Assembly: GCA_030684395.1 (NCBI GenBank)
Contig: JAUXTT010000003.1
Span: forward strand, 62,001 to 126,000
Direction of reading: 5' to 3'
Source: Bacteroidota bacterium
GTDB taxonomy: Bacteria > Bacteroidota > Bacteroidia > B-17B0 > Aurantibacillaceae
DNA: 64,000 nucleotides
Under the pieces are notes generated by a model. That model made no database searches. It had not been told where the DNA came from and was given only the letters and a program-made list of their open reading frames with translations. The position numbers and the translations under genes were made by a program. Shown piece by piece: positions 1 through 10,900 of the stretch. Position 1 is the first letter of the stretch. The number at the start of each line of letters is the position of its first letter.

Positions 1-2
1 TG

Positions 3-1625
3 CACGGAAAGCAAAAAGCAACCTGGGTGTATGGCGAAGGACAAACCACGCCAATGTCGGGGGTGCAGTATTTTTATAAAGATGATTATACTTCACCGCC
101 AAGCGGCATCCGGTCTAACGGACACAAATTGATGAACGATAACATCCCCGTGATTACTGCAGATGGTAAATTCTATAATCAAAACACCAACGTGGGTGTA
201 GATTATGATTTCGTAACCGATTTCAGGGAAGAAGAAACAGTTACCGAAACAGTAGGAGCACAATTAAATCTTTATGTGTTTTACATTGTAATTCCGTTGG
301 CTATACCGCCTATATGGCCCACACATACAAAGGAATCTGTTCGTTTGCGTACTGCCAGTATCACCAAAGTAATTAACCGTTATGGTATTTTGGATGAAGT
401 TGTTGCTCACGACCTCGGTGCCAAAGTATCTACCAAAAACCTGGCATGGGATGCTGAAACCGGTGAGGTATTGGTAACACAAACCATTAACGAGTTTAAA
501 GATCCTGTTTACAACTTTACTTACCCTGCACATTGGGCATATAAAGGAATGGGGCCTGCTTATCAAAATAGTTTAATAGAGGGTCCGGGATCAGGGACAG
601 GCAATATTTTATCTTATTTGACAACCGGTGATGAAGTAATCGCAAGTGCTCCGGGAATTACGGATGGCACACAAAAAGCATGGGTAGTGCAACTTGGTTC
701 GGTTAAATACCTATACCCAATGAACCCAACTACTGGAGTTCCATCTACCACGGGCATTGCCTGCAGTACGGCAACTTATATTAAAGTAATCCGCTCAGGC
801 CATCGCAATATGCAAACAACTCCTGTGGGTGGATTTACTTCGCTTGTTAACCCTCTTAGACAAAGTGTTTCGGGTACATGGAGTAATATACCAAACGGAG
901 GCGTAATACCTTTTGCACCGGTAGGGTCAACCGCTGGTTATAGTGGAATATATAATATCATTAATGCATCAGCCGTTCAATTTGACGATGTGGCCAAAGC
1001 TGAATGTAATTGCCTTTTTCCAACCGGTGTGCCAACTACTGCAGTACCCTATTATTACGGCTTTAAAGGAAACTGGCATCCTAAAACTTCCTATACCTTT
1101 TTAACGGCAAGGAATCAAACAACAGCTACCGACCCTAATAATACAGGTAACATGCGTACTGATGGAGCCTTTAGTGTTTTTAAACCATTCTGGTTAGGAA
1201 CATTAAGTACTACCAGTAAACTAACAGCTACTCCCGGCAATCCAAGCGTAACTAATCCTTACTGGACCTTTACCAATGGTTTAAGTATTTACTCTGTGTA
1301 CGGTAACGAACTGGAAAACCGCGATGCATTGAACCGATACTCATCAGCAACTTTTGGTTATAACAACAGCAAGCCTTTATCTATTGCCAGCAATGCGCAA
1401 TACAAAGAAATAGGTTTTGATGGTTTTGAAGATTACGATTTTGATGACTGCACTCAGAAACATCGCTTCCGGTTTAAACCAAGCGGTACGGGCACAGGTG
1501 TGGAAAACACTAATCAACGTTCGCATACCGGTACATTCAGTATTAAAGTTCCTGCAGCGCAAAAGGCATTTTTAAGCAAAGGGCAAAATAATTGTATTGT
1601 GGAACCTACAGAATCAGAAGAATAG
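3..1625 (+). CDS. Large secreted surface protein, C-terminal part (5' end outside window)
   Basis: The frame is already open at the left edge (it reads HGKQKATWVYGEG before the first possible GTG at 27), so the true start lies upstream and about 540 residues are visible. I do not recognise an enzymatic domain. The sequence is rich in Gly, Thr, Asn and Tyr, as in Bacteroidota exported beta-proteins, and holds the segment FTYPAHWAYKGMG at about residues 170-182. The C-terminal 90 residues (from DGFEDYDFDD) look like a jelly-roll/carbohydrate-binding type domain, ending in an acidic tail. It lies 21 bp before a secreted PKD protein and upstream of a giant Rhs gene on the same strand. I infer it belongs to the same surface/Rhs locus; similar large proteins precede Rhs genes in other Bacteroidota, as far as I recall. 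Function is unknown. Confidence 0.75.
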   Translation, partial: HGKQKATWVYGEGQTTPMSGVQYFYKDDYTSPPSGIRSNGHKLMNDNIPVITADGKFYNQNTNVGVDYDFVTDFREEETVTETVGAQLNLYVFYIVIPLAIPPIWPTHTKESVRLRTASITKVINRYGILDEVVAHDLGAKVSTKNLAWDAETGEVLVTQTINEFKDPVYNFTYPAHWAYKGMGPAYQNSLIEGPGSGTGNILSYLTTGDEVIASAPGITDGTQKAWVVQLGSVKYLYPMNPTTGVPSTTGIACSTATYIKVIRSGHRNMQTTPVGGFTSLVNPLRQSVSGTWSNIPNGGVIPFAPVGSTAGYSGIYNIINASAVQFDDVAKAECNCLFPTGVPTTAVPYYYGFKGNWHPKTSYTFLTARNQTTATDPNNTGNMRTDGAFSVFKPFWLGTLSTTSKLTATPGNPSVTNPYWTFTNGLSIYSVYGNELENRDALNRYSSATFGYNNSKPLSIASNAQYKEIGFDGFEDYDFDDCTQKHRFRFKPSGTGTGVENTNQRSHTGTFSIKVPAAQKAFLSKGQNNCIVEPTESEE

Positions 1626-1646
1626 AAATTAATAAAGAATTGTAAA

Positions 1647-4139
1647 ATGAAATTTATGATGAAGAAAATTTGTTTGTTGGCTTTGTTGTTGCTCGGATAT
1701 GCTAGTATAGCCCAAACATCTGTTGATTATCATGTTGATGTTAATACGGACATAACTGGTACAACTACAGATTTAGGATCTGGAAATACTACAACCCGTA
1801 TCGGAGACTTAAGATTTTGTTGCGTGCAGGCGTTGAGTTACCTTGGATCAAATTTTGAACACACAGTAAATATCTACTTTGAGGTTACTGGTGGGACTCC
1901 TTCTAATACAATAGTTTTAGAGGATCAGATCAATATTCTAAATCTTACCAGTGGGACAATAAATTTTATTGGTGTTGGTTCCGGGCAGGGGATAACATAT
2001 AATCGAACCGCTCACTTTAATGCCACCACCTTTAATTCTTTAATGAATTTTTCTGAAGCATCTAATTCTAATGGGACAATCAATGTAAATTTTGAGAATA
2101 TAACTATAAGCGAATTCTATGGCGATCCATCTCTGTTTGTGGCACCTTCTTTCAGTACCACAAACCACCGTTCATGTATTTATATGAAGTCGAATAAAAC
2201 CAGTGCAAGTTCAAGCAACTTATATGCAAAATTCAAGGAAGTAGCCTTTGTGAATACACTTTCTGATATTTATTGTTACAAACTCAAAAAGGTTACAACT
2301 GAAAATTGCACAATAACAAAAAGCAGTTACAGCGGTTTAACCAATCCGGTAGGTGTTGCAAGAAATTATGCTTTTTTGAGTAATAGAGATTGTGATAATT
2401 TAAACAATACGGGAAACGTATTTGATCATACCTTTTTTTACACAGATGTCACTTATACTAATGTTAAGGGCTTTGCATATCGAGATGAAAACACCATTAC
2501 CACTTCTTTATATCAAGATAATACGTTTAATAATTTTAGAGAATCACCATGTTTCATAGCAAATGTCAATGCTTTGGAATTTAGAGTTAATCACTTCATT
2601 GATTGTGCGTCGACTGGTATACTTTTTCAAAACCCCGTAACAACTTATACAGTTGATTTTAATACATTTGATCGTGTCGTTGCCCCCATACATATTGATT
2701 ACACTCAGCAAAAAAACAATTTGGGGATTGACTTTGTAGGTAGTAACCCTTTTGGGTATCAAATAAAAAACGACCATAATATTTATTCTTTAAATAGTTC
2801 AGATCCAAATTTTCCAGTTGGATCCTTTGTTACTATTGGCCCAAATTGTGTGGGAATAGATAAGGAAGGAAAAGTTGTTGGTTATGTAAATACATATAGG
2901 ATTGCGGATGGGAATATGCTTGGAAAAAAAGGTGCCATTGTGAGGGGTAATGATTTACTTCAAACTAATAATTCCCAGTTTTATACCGGAAGCTCAGGCT
3001 GTTCTTTACTCACATACAGTCTTAGCTGTTTGTCCTTTTTAAACAATAATGTTACAGCAACTATATCAACCAGTTCTTTCCCTTCTACAACCAATAAATA
3101 TGTTGCTGATTTTTATTTGGAACAGTCCTATACTACAAGCCCTGCAACTTCAATATACAGATATATTGGCTCATCTTCTGAATTTCTGGCTAATAACGCA
3201 ACAGGCTCCGTGAGTGCTTCTTTTACCTCATTATTACCTGTAGCGTATGGGAGTAAAATAGCTATGACTATTACTTCTCTTGGCGATGGTACTCAACCCG
3301 CAGAAGGCACCTTCAACCCTATTTATTATACAATTCAAACACCTACCTGCCCTACGGGAGTTACAATTACTTTACCTGATGACAAATGCATTGACCAACC
3401 CATTACATTGCAAGCACCTTTAACAACAACTGTAACATGTGCCAGTTCCGATTTTGACTACACATGGACTTTTAGTGATGATGAATCATCTTCAATTGAT
3501 CCTAATCCCACACATGTTTATAATACGGTTGGTACCTACACCGTAGATTTAAGTGTAATAGTTACAATTGACACATACACATGCACTGCTCTCACATCAA
3601 GCACTACAATAAACGTAACAAACGATTGCTGCCCATCTTGTCTTCCATCTTTTAAACCTATTGCCGGTAAAAAATATGTAGTGAGTGCCTGGGTAAGTGA
3701 ATATGAGACAAAAAAATCAACTTTTACCCTTCCGCAAATAAAAGTATTGTGCTCTGTGCCAAGCGGTACAGCAACGGTGACTTCCAGCTTTGGTCCTTAT
3801 TCTGCAAAGGGGCAGGTAATAGACGGTTGGCAGCGCATTGATGAAGTATTTACAGTACCCGCAAACGCTACTGATTTTGATGTGGAACTGATAAACAACG
3901 CCACATCAGGCGAGGATGTTTTTTTCGACGACATCCGTATTCACCCTTTCGATGCATCTTTTAAATCATTTGTGTACGATCCGGTAAGCATGCGTTTTGT
4001 TGCTGAGCTGGATAATAATAACTACGCTACCTTTTACGAATACGATGATGAAGGAAAATTAACGCGGGTAAAAAAGGAAACAGAAAAGAAGGTAATGACT
4101 GTGAAGGAAACACGTACTGCTTCACCTAAACAAAACTAG
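1647..4139 (+). CDS. Secreted beta-helix/PKD-domain protein with Rhs-like tail
   Basis: 830 residues, starting with a clear signal peptide (MKFMMKKICLLALLLLGYAS, cleavage after IAQ). Residues about 25-420 begin with a GDLRFCC motif and continue with Asn/Thr-rich short strands, which suggests a right-handed beta-helix of the type seen in bacterial surface proteins. A PKD domain lies at about 601-655 (YTWTFSDDES, HVYNTVGTYTV). Residues about 670-770 form a jelly-roll-like domain (YVVSAWVSEYE, VFFDDIRIHP). The last 55 residues (FVYDPVSMRFVAELDNNNY, FYEYDDEGKLTRVKKE) resemble a single YD/Rhs repeat. It is exported by Sec, and its final location is probably the outer surface. It sits between another large secreted protein and the Rhs gene and probably belongs to the same transcription unit. 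Domain calls come from motif reading only. Confidence 0.8.
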   Translation: MKFMMKKICLLALLLLGYASIAQTSVDYHVDVNTDITGTTTDLGSGNTTTRIGDLRFCCVQALSYLGSNFEHTVNIYFEVTGGTPSNTIVLEDQINILNLTSGTINFIGVGSGQGITYNRTAHFNATTFNSLMNFSEASNSNGTINVNFENITISEFYGDPSLFVAPSFSTTNHRSCIYMKSNKTSASSSNLYAKFKEVAFVNTLSDIYCYKLKKVTTENCTITKSSYSGLTNPVGVARNYAFLSNRDCDNLNNTGNVFDHTFFYTDVTYTNVKGFAYRDENTITTSLYQDNTFNNFRESPCFIANVNALEFRVNHFIDCASTGILFQNPVTTYTVDFNTFDRVVAPIHIDYTQQKNNLGIDFVGSNPFGYQIKNDHNIYSLNSSDPNFPVGSFVTIGPNCVGIDKEGKVVGYVNTYRIADGNMLGKKGAIVRGNDLLQTNNSQFYTGSSGCSLLTYSLSCLSFLNNNVTATISTSSFPSTTNKYVADFYLEQSYTTSPATSIYRYIGSSSEFLANNATGSVSASFTSLLPVAYGSKIAMTITSLGDGTQPAEGTFNPIYYTIQTPTCPTGVTITLPDDKCIDQPITLQAPLTTTVTCASSDFDYTWTFSDDESSSIDPNPTHVYNTVGTYTVDLSVIVTIDTYTCTALTSSTTINVTNDCCPSCLPSFKPIAGKKYVVSAWVSEYETKKSTFTLPQIKVLCSVPSGTATVTSSFGPYSAKGQVIDGWQRIDEVFTVPANATDFDVELINNATSGEDVFFDDIRIHPFDASFKSFVYDPVSMRFVAELDNNNYATFYEYDDEGKLTRVKKETEKKVMTVKETRTASPKQN

Positions 4140-4253
4140 TATTAAGTTAAAAGTACAAAGTCAAGAGTTAAAAGTGAAAACGGGTGAAATAACTTACATA
4201 CAAAGAAAAGGGGTGCGGCATTTTACTAGTAACATAGCACTAACATAAACAAA

Positions 4254-4991
4254 ATGACAAAAAATAAAAAGATATTTACCTCTTATACATCATTGCTTGT
4301 TATTGCAGTAATGCTGATGGCCTTTGTGCCCGCTTCTACAAGCAATCCTTTCGAAGAATTGAAGGTGCTTAACGATAAGTACCGCACCATGAAAGAATAC
4401 AGCATGAATATTTCCTATATGTTGTATGCCAACTACACCACCACAAAAACCGAATACACCAGCAGCAGCCATTATGTAAAAAAAGATAAAACCATTTTTG
4501 TGGAAGGCAACCAAATGCAAACCCTGCAAACAGCCAACTACCTGGTGGTGGTTTCGCTTGCTGAGAAAAAAATATTTGTATCCAAGCCTTCTAAAGATGT
4601 GGTACAGGACAATAAGCTGGATGTGATTCAAAAAGCACTCGAAAAATCTTCTACCCTTACAGTAGAAAAAAAGGAAGGAAAAAAAATATTTAATGTAAAT
4701 TTTAAAAACAATGCCACCCAATACGAAAAAATGCGCATTACAGAAAACACTAAAACTGCCTGCCTCGAAAAAATGGAACTGTTTATAGGAGAACCTATGA
4801 AAGTAAAGCCCGAAGATCCCAAGTGTAAAGAAGAAAAACCACGAATGGAAGTACTGTTCTCCGAACTGAAAACAACAGCAGGTATGGCAGATACAAAACT
4901 GAACGAATCATATTACATTATAAAAAAAGGAGATGGTTTTGAGCCCGCTCCCGCATTTAAAAATTTTAAGTTGATTAATAATTACCACTAA
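4254..4991 (+). CDS. Exported protein of unknown function (possible LolA-like fold)
   Basis: 245 residues with an N-terminal signal segment (SLLVIAVMLMAFVPAS). There is no lipobox and there are no further membrane segments. The body is charged and alternates short beta strands (FVEGNQMQTLQ, KKIFNVNFKNNATQYEKMRI, MEVLFSELKTT), a pattern compatible with a LolA/LolB-like half barrel, but I see no diagnostic motif, so that is only a suggestion. The gene ends 4 bp before the Rhs start and follows the PKD protein by 114 bp, so it is probably cotranscribed with the Rhs gene. A periplasmic helper for Rhs export or anchoring would fit the context but nothing in the sequence proves it. Confidence 0.7.
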   Translation: MTKNKKIFTSYTSLLVIAVMLMAFVPASTSNPFEELKVLNDKYRTMKEYSMNISYMLYANYTTTKTEYTSSSHYVKKDKTIFVEGNQMQTLQTANYLVVVSLAEKKIFVSKPSKDVVQDNKLDVIQKALEKSSTLTVEKKEGKKIFNVNFKNNATQYEKMRITENTKTACLEKMELFIGEPMKVKPEDPKCKEEKPRMEVLFSELKTTAGMADTKLNESYYIIKKGDGFEPAPAFKNFKLINNYH

Positions 4992-4995
4992 GATT

Positions 4996-7900
4996 ATGAG
5001 TAAAAAATATTTCAGGAATACCTGCTGCCTCTTGGCTTTTTTTACAGTGTTGTTTTCTGCACGTATGCTGGCTGTTGATGAAACAAGTAGTGTGTTTGCC
5101 CGTTTTCGCAATCTCAGTACCACTTCCAAACCCTCGGTAGAAGATAATAAATATGGTATGACCACCACTTTTACATCAGCCAATACCTATGTAAAAAGCT
5201 CAACCGGAAGGGTTACACTCAAAGCCTTTGATACAACAGCGTATGTTCCCGGATACACGCAGGATGTGTGGGTGATGATCTACGCTTATGATTTTGATGG
5301 TATTTTATCTTCCAACTCTCCCATGCTTAAAAAACTGACGGTTACTCATGATCCTGACCACGGCGATGTTTCGCAGGATATGAACACCATTATTATTGAA
5401 GGCGCACACAGACTGGAAGTGAAACTCATGGACCTCTCAAGCCCACATACAGGGACGATCACCTCGACCGATCTGACTACTATTAAGAACAGAGGAAACC
5501 TGGCCCTTGAACTCGAAATAGAAACAGAAAGATATTACAAGTTTACTCCCACCTCCACTATTAACTTTGGCTACGTTAAGATTTTTAATAACGACCCTGT
5601 AAGTTCGCAGGTAGAACAAATAGAAGCTTATTGGAGTTTTGTAGAAGGAGCCGAAGAATACGATTTGGAATGGACTTACGTAGATGATTATGGAACAAGC
5701 ACTGCTACCGATTGGCTTTCTGCATCCGCATTAAATGTGCATTTCCGCAACAACAGTACCCGTGTTACTGTTACGGGCAATAGTTACCGTATACCAATTG
5801 TATACGAGCATGGTTATCTTGTTTTTCGGGTAAGGGCAGTGGGTCGCGATATTACTAATACAACTTTGCCAACACTGGAAGGCAGTTGGTTTCCGAGTGC
5901 TGAATCGGGTGTATTAAGTACAGCTTATTCAGGAAGCACTCCGTCAGGAACTTCGCCTTATTACGATGCGCAATCCGTTTACCCAATAGGCTCCGCTTAT
6001 ATGAAAAACGGCACTAACGAAACACTAAACTGGCAATATACTGCTACTTTTGCTGAAGGGGGAAAACGTAAACAGGTTGCATCCTTTGCCGATGGTTCAT
6101 TACGTTCGCGCCAGATGATCACCGAAAACAATTCAGACCAAACTGTTATTGTTGCCGAATCCATTTACGATTTCCAGGGAAGAAAAGCAGTCGATATTTT
6201 GCCCGTACCGGAGCCCGATGGATTAAACACATTTACCTATCATCCACTGTTTAATAAAAGTACGCTTACAGGTAATCCGGGTTATAGTAAAGATGACTTT
6301 GATGTGGACAATGGTTCCAATTGTGTTTCTGTTCCTAAACCTTTGGCAACAAGTGCTGGAGCGGGAAAATATTATTCTGCAAACAATGATATAACAGGAG
6401 CTGAGAACTTTCAAAAATATACACCCAATGCATTTGGTTACCCATTTGTGCAAACCGAATACATGCCTGATAACACAGGACGTATAAGAGCGCAAAGCGG
6501 TGTGGGAGATAATCATTATTTAGGAACCGGACACGAAACGCAATACGATTACGGCACTCCCGATCAAAAAGAGTTAGATGCCATGTTTGGTACCGATGTT
6601 GGTTATTATGTGCACTACAAAAAAAACATGGTAAAAGATGCCAACGGACAAACCAGCATCAGTTATGTAGATATGCACGGGCGTACCATAGCAACGGCTT
6701 TATCGGGCGGCGCTCCGGGCTCCATGACTTCTGATGACATCTTAACTGCACCTACCCCTACCGTTACTGCTACTTATATCAATTCAAAAACCGATGACGA
6801 TTCCATCAACGGTAATAGCGTGGCAGATGATGCATTGGTATTTACAAAAGATGTATTAATTGACGCTACTACCGATTACACGATCTCTTACAATGTGGTT
6901 CCCGAAAATTATACCCTACCATGTCCAACTTATACAACTACTGTTTTTTGTTTCGATTGTATTTACGATTTACACATCAGCTTAAAAGATAAGTGCGGAA
7001 AAGAATGGCTTACAGAAACAATAACGGGTGTTGATGTAGATAAATCTCCTGCGGGATACACCAATCCCGTTGCAGATGGGTACAATGCATTGATAGGTAA
7101 AGTTAAGTTAAATGCAACTACAGGAGTTTATGAAGGATTTGATGATGTTCTTGATTCGGATTGCGGGGATACTGTCGCATTAAAACATGTGCTTAATACA
7201 GGAAGTGGTATTACCATTCCTGATCTTCCAGCCGGTTCGTATACACTTACCAAAACACTTACGGTTAACCAGCAGGCATTGGATTATTATACCAATAAGT
7301 ACTTAACATCCTCTTCTTGTATTACAACCTTATCAGAATTTGAAACTGAATCCGAAACATTATTAAATGCACAAAATGATTGCGGTGTTGAGTGTGCAGA
7401 ATGTGATCAGGCGGTTACTCTTTGTGAATCCGGGTACAAAGCCATGTTGGTAGATGTTTCCCCGGGCGGGCAGTATGCGGGCTTTGCCACTACAAATGGA
7501 GAAATTGACGCTTCTGCCTATTCATTATCAGTATTGAATGAAAATAATTCATTACCACATTTCCCTGCACATTATGATGATCATAACACAGGTGCCGACC
7601 ATTATTATACACCCGACTGGAAACATCCGATCTTTAACGGGGAAAAATCTTTTTACCGTTATAATAATGGGATGATAGCATACGTACCGATTGATATCAG
7701 CAACCCTGATTACCAGGCTATCGCGGTTAAGATTACCTTGGATAATAATGACGTTTTAAATTATAATAATCATTTTAACAGCTCTGGAGATGAAGGAACA
7801 GGTAAGTTTATCCCGGTTTCTACGTGCACAGTTAGTACATGTAGTACTGCCCCTTATGTGTATGGAGTAAGACCCGATCAGTTATTAACGGCAACCGAAT

Positions 7901-10900
7901 TCAAAAATGCATGGCGGGCAAGTTTTGCACGTGAGTTGGTAGAGTACCACCCTGAGTTTGCCTACTACCAGTTTTGTATTACACAAGCCGGTAATTCTTC
8001 TCATTATTACCCTGCCAAATATCTTGCTGCAACAAATGTCGCCATAACATATTCCGTTGTACCTTATTCAACTGCCAATACAAACACAACGGTTGCCATT
8101 CCTAATTCAAAATTGAGTTCGGCACAAACTGATTTTACAGGCGATTGGGTAAGTACTGCGTCAACCTTTCAGCTACATACATGGACAACCCCTTCCCCTT
8201 GCTCAAGCGGTTCAACAAGTGCTGTTAATTTAACCAGTGATGCATTTGATGATTTTTTGCGGAGTATAACTTCGAATTCTAAATGCGAGCTAAATTATTT
8301 TTTGGTAAATGCAAATCCATCTACCACTCCTTGTGATGCTATAACAATTGCCGGAACGGTACCCTCTTATTCAACCAGCACAACAACCGACCTTATTGAT
8401 TTAGATCCTTTGTTCCGTATAGAAGACGCAAATCCGGGTTATAATGCTTTTATCAAACACCAATTATTTGGGGCTAAATCAAAAGAAATGTTGTACCATT
8501 TCAGGCAAATGATGTTAGATCGGTTATATAATCTTGGAACTTCTCCTTTAGGTAGTCACCCGAATATTGGTATCAAGGAAGCATTAGCTTCACATAACAG
8601 CACCGACCCTCAGTTGGCTTGCCAAAATGTGTATTATTCTCCCAACACTTCTTCCATTTGCGTAAGCAGCGAAACTTATTTGAACGATAATCAAGTGGAT
8701 AAGTACATAACTTATTACTTAGGCATAAAACAGGAAATATTGAAAGCCATGGCCGATGAGTTTGCAAAAGTGCCTGAGTTTAATGCTACTGCAAATCAAA
8801 CACTTTATAATAAATCGAGCGACTATAATTATTTTACTCAGCTAACAATTCCTACCGGCTCTACATCCCTTAAATATGTTCCCGGTTATTCCACATCAAC
8901 TGACTCGCGTTTTTGGTATCGTAAAATAAAGGGCTACAATAAATGTATAGGTGAATCGGTTTGGACTGCTACTTCTGTTAATTTTGTTAGGGCATCTAAT
9001 TTTATACTCCCTGCTAATTATACTCCGGCTGGATCCTTGATTTACGATTTTTCCGGCACCAGCTCTTTTGCAAATCAGGTGTCCTATGCTTATAATGATC
9101 ATTACAACAGTAATAATATTTCTTACTATGCACCTGGTGAGGTTTTTGGTTTTTTTGATAAAGCGCAGGCTTGTAATTATGACCACTACAGTTTATATGT
9201 AACAAAAACAAAACGTTTTCAATCCGGTAACGATTACCAACAATCTATCACCGGTATTGCCTCTACAAATCCTATAGACTATATGGATCAACTTACCGCA
9301 ATTACCGATCAGCAATATTATGATCAAACACACCTTTGTCCAATAACAAATGATTTTAAAAACTTATTGAATGACATAGCAAAAGGCAATTTAGCTTCGT
9401 CAACCGACTTAGGTACAACAACCCAACTTCCTTTATGGGTATCCTCTTATTTTACCAACCGTTTGTACGATGAAATTGGAGGCAGCAATTCTAATTTTCA
9501 ATTTTTTATTTTAAACCCTGCTGTAACAAGTACCACATTTAGTGTAGCTTTAACTTATACTACAACCAACAGTGGTTACACCAGTTCTACTACAGGCACA
9601 AGTTATACGGTTGCAACAAACCTTGTAAGCCTTACTATCCCTCCGGCATGTACAACTGCTGTAACTTCTTTCTCCGACATAGATGAGGTAATTGCCATGA
9701 GCAATGTGACGTGGAACAGTGGCACATCCACTTCCTCTTTCAGCCTTACTGTTATGGCAGGAGGGTTAAGCTATATAATTCCCGGAACTTCTTATCTCAA
9801 TTTAACCGAATGCAGTAGCGCAACTGCCCCTGATATTTGTAAAACAACACCATTTGCCAACGATATACAAACATTAATGAACTCACTTATTACCGGTGGA
9901 TCTTCTTTGCTTGATCATATTAATGAGACATCCGGTTCAGGTGTTTCATTAAACGGCAGCGGTTCTGTGTATACCGGTGTACTTACTTCAACTATCCTTT
10001 CCCAATTGGGAGCCGGTTCTTCTGCCTGCACCTGGAACTGGCTAAAATCAACAACTGGAGATACATACACGATTAGTGCTTCTTCAGGTGGTTGCAGTAA
10101 GAGTATACAAATTTCACTCGGTTCTTCACTTCCAACTTCCGGCAGCGGATATGTAAGCATGTATTTTACAGGTATTCAGAAAAACGGCACTGCTTATGAA
10201 ATAGGATTTGAAAAAGTAACATCTTCCGGCGTTACTACTTATACCGTAATTCCTATTACAATTGAAACTATAGTTGGAACCACTACCACCTCCGTATCAC
10301 CTATGGATTGCGATCCTCCTGCCAATCCAAATTGTGTAGGAATTGAGTATGACAATTATACGGATGTGGATGCATTTCTTACACAACTTGGCGCCGACCA
10401 AATGTTTGCCAAAACAAGCCTTACACCTTTAACCAATTATTCGGCATTCAATGCCTCCCTCATGTCTCAGCTCCCGGGTGGCACAACTGCCTCCTATTAC
10501 CTGAGACCTGTTTATTATGAAGTAACACGCGGATTGGTGTTTGATATTGTTTACCCCGTTTCCTGCGATTTTCCAAATGCCGTTACTATCAGTAGTAATT
10601 GTTATTCAATTGCATGTAGTATTGTGTTTAAAGAATTGGGACCTACTACATATACATCTACGTCTGTTTCAAGCATTGACCTTAATACGACTAATTTACA
10701 GGCGGGCGCTTCTAACGAATGGAATGCCACGGCCACATTTTATAATATTGAATGGATGGATGTTCCGGTTACCATTCAGGTTTGTTTCGAATCAAAAATT
10801 TGCGAGGATTGCTATACCGGCGAAACTCCGGGCATTGTAAGAGGTGGTGGAACACTTGGTTGGAGCACTTTTTCAGGTCATAGTTTGTTTAATGCATCTG

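Noticed and set aside
4290-4721. 143-codon minus-strand frame opposite the small exported protein
   Set aside because: The plus-strand gene has a signal peptide and sensible spacing to the Rhs gene; the antisense frame has neither.
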